From positions 1,961,501-2,025,500 of the forward strand of contig NZ_JAIZBG010000001.1 in the NCBI RefSeq assembly GCF_022267325.1: 64,000 nucleotides of DNA. The letters are read 5' to 3'. Positions 51,505 to 64,000 of this stretch are shown in pieces; position 1 is the first letter of the stretch; every line of letters begins with the position of its first letter. Both the position numbers and the translations under genes were made by a program. The notes beneath the pieces are model-generated. The model was not told the origin of the DNA. It was given only the letters and a program-made list of their open reading frames with translations, and did no database searches. Source of the DNA: Leptospira sanjuanensis (GTDB lineage Bacteria; Spirochaetota; Leptospiria; Leptospirales; Leptospiraceae).

Positions 51505-52656
51505 ATGAATAAATGGAAATTTCTTTTTTTAGAAGATTCATTGGTCGATTTGGAGCTGATCCAAAGACAGCTCAACCGCGCCAAAATAGATTATTATCCG
51601 ATTCATGTGAGCGATTCGGAAGGGTTTTCGCAGGCGATCCTCGATCAAAAACCTCATCTGATCTTATCCGATTTCAGTCTTCCGAAATACGATGGGTTCT
51701 CCGCTTTGAAGATGGCTAAAAAAATCTGCCCCGGAACTCCGTTTATCTTCGTATCCGGAACATACGGAGAGGACGCCGCCATTCAAACGCTGACGATGGG
51801 AGCGACGGATTACGTTCTTAAAGATAGAATCGAAAAGCTTCTTCCCGCGGTTCAAAGAGCGCTGCATGAAATCGAAGATCATGAATTACGAATCCAAGCC
51901 GAAAAGGAACGATACGAACTCGAGGAACAGCTCCGGCAAAGTCAGAAATTGGAAGCGATGGGTGTGATGGCCGGAACCCTCGCGCACGAAATCAACAATC
52001 CTTTGTTGGCGATCACCGAGTATGCGGGCATGATCGCGAGAGGGGATATCGATCCCGAAAAAACGAAACAACTCGCTTCTAAGATTCGGGACGAGAGCGC
52101 TCGCATCTCCACGATCATGAAAAACTTGCTCCGCTTTTCGAGGGACGACAACAAAGGCTCTTTGCATCCGGTCGATGTGAGCGAGATTCTCATTAAATTG
52201 GAATCGATTACCCAGCAGATCTTCAAGATGAATCGGATCGATATCGGTTGGAAGAATGTCGAACCCGGAAATACGATTCAATGTAGAGAAGGGCAAATCC
52301 TGCAGATTCTCGTGAATCTCATCAACAACTCGGTGGACAGTCTGAATCAAAAATATCCCGAGTATCACGACGAGAAAAAAATTCGAGTCCGCACCTCGCT
52401 TATCGAAGAGGAAAAAAAGAAATACGCACAATTCGAGGTAGAGGATTTCGGAATGGGAATTCCCAAGGAAATTCAACGATCGGTCTTTAAAACGTTTTTT
52501 ACGACGAAAGCGGCCGACAAAGGAACGGGTCTGGGCTTATCCGTAAGTTTGGGGATCGCCAAGGATCACCGCGGAAGTTTGAGTTTCGAAAGCGAGGTCG
52601 GAAAATCCACTCGGTTTCAACTGAAGATTCCTTTGTTTCATCCGAGTTCTCAATAA
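51505..52656 (+). CDS. Receiver-histidine kinase
   Basis: The 383-residue protein begins with a receiver domain (acidic pair Glu10/Asp11, phospho-acceptor Asp56 in SDFSLPKYDG, Lys in VLKDR), then a short coiled coil, a HisKA domain with AHEINNP (His161) and an ATPase domain with GTGLGLSVSLGI. A receiver placed before the kinase suggests it receives phosphate or a signal from another kinase, probably the hybrid one upstream. It ends at a bidirectional terminator. Confidence 0.92.
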   Translation: MNKWKFLFLEDSLVDLELIQRQLNRAKIDYYPIHVSDSEGFSQAILDQKPHLILSDFSLPKYDGFSALKMAKKICPGTPFIFVSGTYGEDAAIQTLTMGATDYVLKDRIEKLLPAVQRALHEIEDHELRIQAEKERYELEEQLRQSQKLEAMGVMAGTLAHEINNPLLAITEYAGMIARGDIDPEKTKQLASKIRDESARISTIMKNLLRFSRDDNKGSLHPVDVSEILIKLESITQQIFKMNRIDIGWKNVEPGNTIQCREGQILQILVNLINNSVDSLNQKYPEYHDEKKIRVRTSLIEEEKKKYAQFEVEDFGMGIPKEIQRSVFKTFFTTKAADKGTGLGLSVSLGIAKDHRGSLSFESEVGKSTRFQLKIPLFHPSSQ

Positions 52657-52669
52657 TTCTTATTTCAAA

Positions 52670-52716
52670 AAAAGTATATTCACGACTTCTAAAACAGAAA
52701 TCATGAATATACTTTT
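52670..52716. terminator. Bidirectional terminator between kinase operon and fbp
   Basis: AAAAGTATATTCA (52670-52682) and TGAATATACTTTT (52704-52716) are perfect 13-bp inverted arms with a 21-base loop, flanked by A-run and T-run. It sits between the convergent stop codons of the two genes and should serve both, though the stem is A/T-rich. Confidence 0.75.
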
Positions 52717-52723
52717 CCTTTGT

Positions 52724-53752
<1,029 letters not shown>

Positions 53753-53931
53753 AAATTCCTCTGGGAAAATGATTCCAACAGAGTTTTTCGACAGCCTCCG
53801 AATTCAAGCCGAAAAGCTTTCCTCAAAAGTTCGATTCTTACCCAAATCCCATCTGAAATTTAAAGCTCTAAAAAGAATCTTGCGATTTTAGGGAGAATCG
53901 GTTCCGATATTGTAAGGAGAAGGGAGCCCTT

Positions 53932-54375
53932 ATGGAATCCGCCATCAAACCGATCACGCAGAAATACAAACTCACCGACGACCTCTTCGAAGAATTTTCG
54001 GATCAGATCGTACGGGATATCCGCAATTCCCTCAGCAACGAAATCGTGATCACACATTTCCGATTTCAGGATCTTCATTCGTATTTTAAACTTTTGGGCG
54101 AACAACGATCGGGCGAGATCATGAAGGAACTGAAATCGATCATTCAAGCGCATCTTCGTCCGTACGATAAATTGTATGTTCTTAGTCCACGGTCGATTCT
54201 TACGCTTTCCCCGGATTGTAAGACGGAAGTAGTGCAGGCAAGATTCGACGAAGTCGTCTTTCAGGTAAATCATCTTATCGTGGATTACGAGATTCAATTT
54301 ATGGAATTGAACGCACCGATCGATACGATCGAACCGATCTGGAAGCATCTTCTCGTTTCTTCAAAAAGTACATGA
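53932..54375 (+). CDS. Hypothetical protein, possibly a degenerate GGDEF domain
   Basis: The 147-residue product starts at ATG 53932, with GTAAGGAGAAGGGAG just upstream. After a short N-terminal helix it reads VITHFRFQDLHSYFKLLGEQ, RSGEIMKELKSIIQAHLRPYD and VLSPRSILTLSP. This order recalls the GGDEF fold (a D-hF-x-N-x-x-G-H-x-x-G-D strand-helix part, then a helix ending in R-x-x-D, then the GGDEF turn). The GGDEF signature itself is absent (SPRS), so it would not make cyclic di-GMP. The likeness is my reading; there is no signal peptide or membrane helix. Confidence 0.65.
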   Translation: MESAIKPITQKYKLTDDLFEEFSDQIVRDIRNSLSNEIVITHFRFQDLHSYFKLLGEQRSGEIMKELKSIIQAHLRPYDKLYVLSPRSILTLSPDCKTEVVQARFDEVVFQVNHLIVDYEIQFMELNAPIDTIEPIWKHLLVSSKST

Positions 54376-54493
54376 CGTCCGTTTAGTGAAAAGTTTTCAA
54401 ACCGATGTACAAAGTTTAACTTTTTGAAAAAGTTCTTCAGGGAATAGGCGGTTGTACCGTAAATTTTCACGAAGCCAAACCTCGGAGGAAAGA

Positions 54494-54706
54494 ATGGATC
54501 AAGCAGAAAAGTTCAAAAAGACCCTGGAACGATATATCGACTACAGAGGGATCGACATCATTCTCCATTTAAAAAACGGAACCGTAATCGAATTGGATAA
54601 AAATAGAAGATTAAACGGCGACGTGGTCATCAAAAACGGAAAGTTCGGAATCGTGGCCCAAATTGAAATCTCCGAGATCCAAAGAGCGGAATTCTTTGCC
54701 GCTTAA
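54494..54706 (+). CDS. Small hypothetical protein (70 residues)
   Basis: The start at ATG 54494 is clear: GGAGG at 54484-54488. The product has a helical N-terminus and a strand-rich remainder (GIDIILHLKNGTVIELD, NGKFGIVAQIEIS), which suggests a small beta barrel. No family is recognised. It precedes the rpsU promoter region. Confidence 0.7.
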   Translation: MDQAEKFKKTLERYIDYRGIDIILHLKNGTVIELDKNRRLNGDVVIKNGKFGIVAQIEISEIQRAEFFAA

Positions 54707-54782
54707 AAAGATCGAAACTTTTCTCAAAACAAAAATAATTCTTGGAAAAACGGCGTCTTTTTGAGATTTTGTCGGAAAACCC

Positions 54783-54813
54783 TTGACATAATACCCCCTT
54801 TTTCTGGTATCGT
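54783..54813 (+). promoter_or_regulatory. Sigma-70 promoter of the rpsU operon
   Basis: TTGACA (54783-54788) is followed after 19 bases by TATCGT (54808-54813), preceded by TGG so that it reads as an extended -10. It lies 110 bases upstream of the rpsU start. Confidence 0.7.
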
Positions 54814-54871
54814 AAATCTTGTCTACCTATTTCTTCAGGGAAATCTGTGGTCATTTTGCATGCAATTTTGT

Positions 54872-54894
54872 CTCCGAACTTTCGTTGTTCGGAG
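54872..54894 (+). promoter_or_regulatory. Leader hairpin upstream of rpsU
   Basis: CTCCGAAC (54872-54879) pairs perfectly with GTTCGGAG (54887-54894) around a 7-base loop, between the promoter and the rpsU start. No T-run follows. It may be a control element for S21 or a partial terminator. Confidence 0.5.
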
Positions 54895-54915
54895 CGGCTA
54901 TTAAAACGAAGGATT

Positions 54916-55135
<220 letters not shown>

Positions 55136-55194
55136 GTCAGGGCTTTGTCCAACCTGGAATCGATTGATTCCACGCATTTGAATCTATAAAACCT

Positions 55195-55641
55195 ATGTCC
55201 CTGCAGATAAAAATCAATGAAGATCTGAAAGAGGCGATGAAAGCGAAGAAAGAGCCTCATCTTTCCACACTTCGTCTTTTAAAGTCCGACATCCAATACG
55301 AATTGACCAAAACCGGAGCGAAAGAACTCGCGGATGATCAAGTCATATCCGTCATTAAAAAAGCGTATGCGAAACGTTTGGATGCGATCGAAATGTATCA
55401 AAAAGCAGGGAGAAACGATCTCTTAGCGCAAGAAGAAGGCGAAGCTTCCGTTCTGAAAGAATATCTTCCGCCTGAACTTCCCGAATCGGAAATCATCGCA
55501 ACAATCGACAAAATCTTTGCGGAAATGCAACCGACCGCCAAGGATATGGGAAAGGTCATGGGTCGAGTCATGGCCGCTTTCAAAGGAAAAAGCATCGACG
55601 GTACTAAAGTTTCGGCAATTGTCAAATCCAGACTTTCCTGA
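55195..55641 (+). CDS. yqeY: GatB/YqeY domain protein
   Basis: YqeY resembles the C-terminal tRNA-binding part of GatB, but its job is unclear. The 148-residue product has LSTLRLLKSDIQYELTKTG, the EYLPPELPESE segment and a final MGRVMAAFKGKSIDGTKV. It stands between rpsU and dnaG, a position seen in several bacterial groups. Confidence 0.92.
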   Translation: MSLQIKINEDLKEAMKAKKEPHLSTLRLLKSDIQYELTKTGAKELADDQVISVIKKAYAKRLDAIEMYQKAGRNDLLAQEEGEASVLKEYLPPELPESEIIATIDKIFAEMQPTAKDMGKVMGRVMAAFKGKSIDGTKVSAIVKSRLS

Positions 55642-55657
55642 GTCTTAAAGTGAGCCA

Positions 55658-57469
<1,812 letters not shown>

Positions 57470-57473
57470 TGGA

Positions 57474-59234
<1,761 letters not shown>

Positions 59235-59243
59235 TTTTTTGAA

Positions 59244-59390
59244 AGTTCCGACAGGACGGAGAATTTTCACTTTAAAAAAGTAGAATTTGCTGTTAAAGGG
59301 GAATCAGTCCGAGGTTCTCCCACCGCCCACCCCGCCACCCAAAGTAAGGGCGGGGCTCGCGTGTTTCACAATAGAACACCGTATTTGCGG
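59244..59390 (+). repeat. Dispersed intergenic repeat, copy 2
   Basis: The copy starts with AGTTCCGACAG (59244-59254), then TTTCACTT, then a C-rich block whose hairpin is CCCCGCC(ACCC)/GGGCGGGG (59330-59340 with 59348-59355), and an AACACCGTA box. It shares block order with 13409-13580 but has diverged between blocks. It fills the gap between rpoD and convergent glpD and may also act as a terminator. Confidence 0.65.
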
Positions 59391-59403
59391 CAGTCTTTTA
59401 AAT

Positions 59404-61005
<1,602 letters not shown>

Positions 61006-61014
61006 TTTGAGAAT

Positions 61015-61071
<57 letters not shown>

Positions 61072-61078
61072 AATTCGG

Positions 61079-62307
<1,229 letters not shown>

Positions 62308-62352
62308 AAATGATTTGAAGGATTCGAATTTCCCGATTTCAATCGAATCTTT

Positions 62353-63549
<1,197 letters not shown>

Positions 63550-63573
63550 AATCGGGCCATTCCTCGAACTTGC

Positions 63574-63601
63574 AGGAGTTCCTTCAAGTTAAAGAACTCC
63601 T
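63574..63601. terminator. Hairpin between convergent genes
   Basis: AGGAGTTC (63574-63581) and GAACTCCT (63594-63601) form an 8-bp perfect stem with a 12-base loop, between the deacetylase-like and RND genes. No T-run follows on either strand, so its role as terminator is uncertain. Confidence 0.4.
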
Positions 63602-63646
63602 CTGGCTCCGGTCATCAAATCTCTTTTCTATATCGAAAGGGGATTC

Positions 63647-64000
63647 TTACTTAGTCCGACTCCAAAGCAAACGCTGGAATCTCGCTTGAACGTTATGCAC
63701 CGTCTTGTATAAAACCGGAACGGCGACGAGCGTAAGAAACGATGAGAACGCAAGTCCCCAGCCGAATGCAAGCGCCATCGGAACCAAGAAAGGATCTCGC
63801 CCGCCGATTCCGTAAGCGGTCGGCAACAGACCCAATACCGTCGTAACCGTCGTCAACACGACCGGCCGGAGTCGCAAAAGTCCGGTTTCGATCAAAATCG
63901 AATCGATGTCTTCGTTCGGTTTTTCGAGCTTGAGTTGGTTTGCAAAGTCCACAAGAACGATGGAATCGTTCACTACGACTCCCGCAAGACCGACGATTCC
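63647..64000 (-). CDS. RND family efflux transporter, C-terminal fragment
   Basis: The frame runs in from the right edge and ends at 63647. The visible part includes [21 protein letters not shown] and [21 protein letters not shown], the membrane helices TM10-TM12 of AcrB-type inner-membrane pumps, then a final helix and a short basic tail. It exports drugs, metals or lipids together with a periplasmic adaptor and an outer-membrane channel. The substrate cannot be read from this part. Confidence 0.9.
   Translation of the reverse strand, partial: GIVGLAGVVVNDSIVLVDFANQLKLEKPNEDIDSILIETGLLRLRPVVLTTVTTVLGLLPTAYGIGGRDPFLVPMALAFGWGLAFSSFLTLVAVPVLYKTVHNVQARFQRLLWSRTK

Overview
The window is a stretch of a spirochaete chromosome, and the content points to a pathogenic-clade Leptospira (chromosome I). 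The reasons are a recA gene with the Leptospira-type SOS operator TTTG-N5-CAAA, a rpsU-yqeY-dnaG-rpoD block, many lipoproteins with a loose spirochaetal lipobox, a SpoIIE-type phosphatase, hybrid kinases, and short dispersed intergenic palindromes. By eye the base composition is richer in G+C than L. interrogans, so a higher-GC member of the genus is more likely; this was not computed. Genes are densely packed on both strands. I found no tRNA, rRNA, IS element, prophage or CRISPR array.

Layout. 1-7.1 kb: start of a probable acyl-CoA ligase, argC, recA with its own terminator and distant SOS box, a membrane protein, a HIT protein, a lipoprotein, and the overlapping tldD-pmbA pair. 7.4-15.7 kb: a giant alpha-2-macroglobulin and its usual partner, penicillin-binding protein 1C, here separated by a dispersed repeat. 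15.7-17.7 kb: a MoxR ATPase/VWA pair. 17.7-27.4 kb (minus strand): panE, a small protein, a SprT/YgjP-like metalloprotease coupled to a UvrD-type helicase, slyD, a small protein behind a strong hairpin, a large receptor phosphatase, and a 2,4-dienoyl-CoA reductase. 27.9-37.1 kb: a leuA-family gene with a possible leader hairpin, a VOC protein, a VanW-glycosyltransferase fusion, yhhQ, a GH18 protein, sua5 and sppA.

37.2-48.7 kb: uvrA, an acyl-CoA-dehydrogenase-like protein, an OmpA-like/CDF pair, mgtE, a lipoprotein, a DoxX-like protein and an MgtA-type P-ATPase (two magnesium systems within 5 kb). 49.0-52.7 kb: a hybrid histidine kinase followed by a receiver-kinase, closed by a 13-bp perfect inverted-repeat terminator shared with convergent fbp. 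53.9-59.2 kb: a degenerate GGDEF-like protein, a 70-residue protein, then the macromolecular synthesis block behind a clear sigma-70 promoter. 59.2-64 kb: a second copy of the repeat, glpD, tyrS, a deacetylase-like protein and the C-terminal end of an RND transporter.

Most of the window is ordinary core genome. The points most worth checking are the VanW-glycosyltransferase fusion, the macroglobulin/PBP1C locus split by a repeat, the metalloprotease-helicase operon, the two-kinase relay without a DNA-binding output, the degenerate GGDEF-like gene, and several structured intergenic elements (22.7, 27.7, 29.4 and 35.3 kb). I do not see a convincing new multi-gene defence or mobile system.
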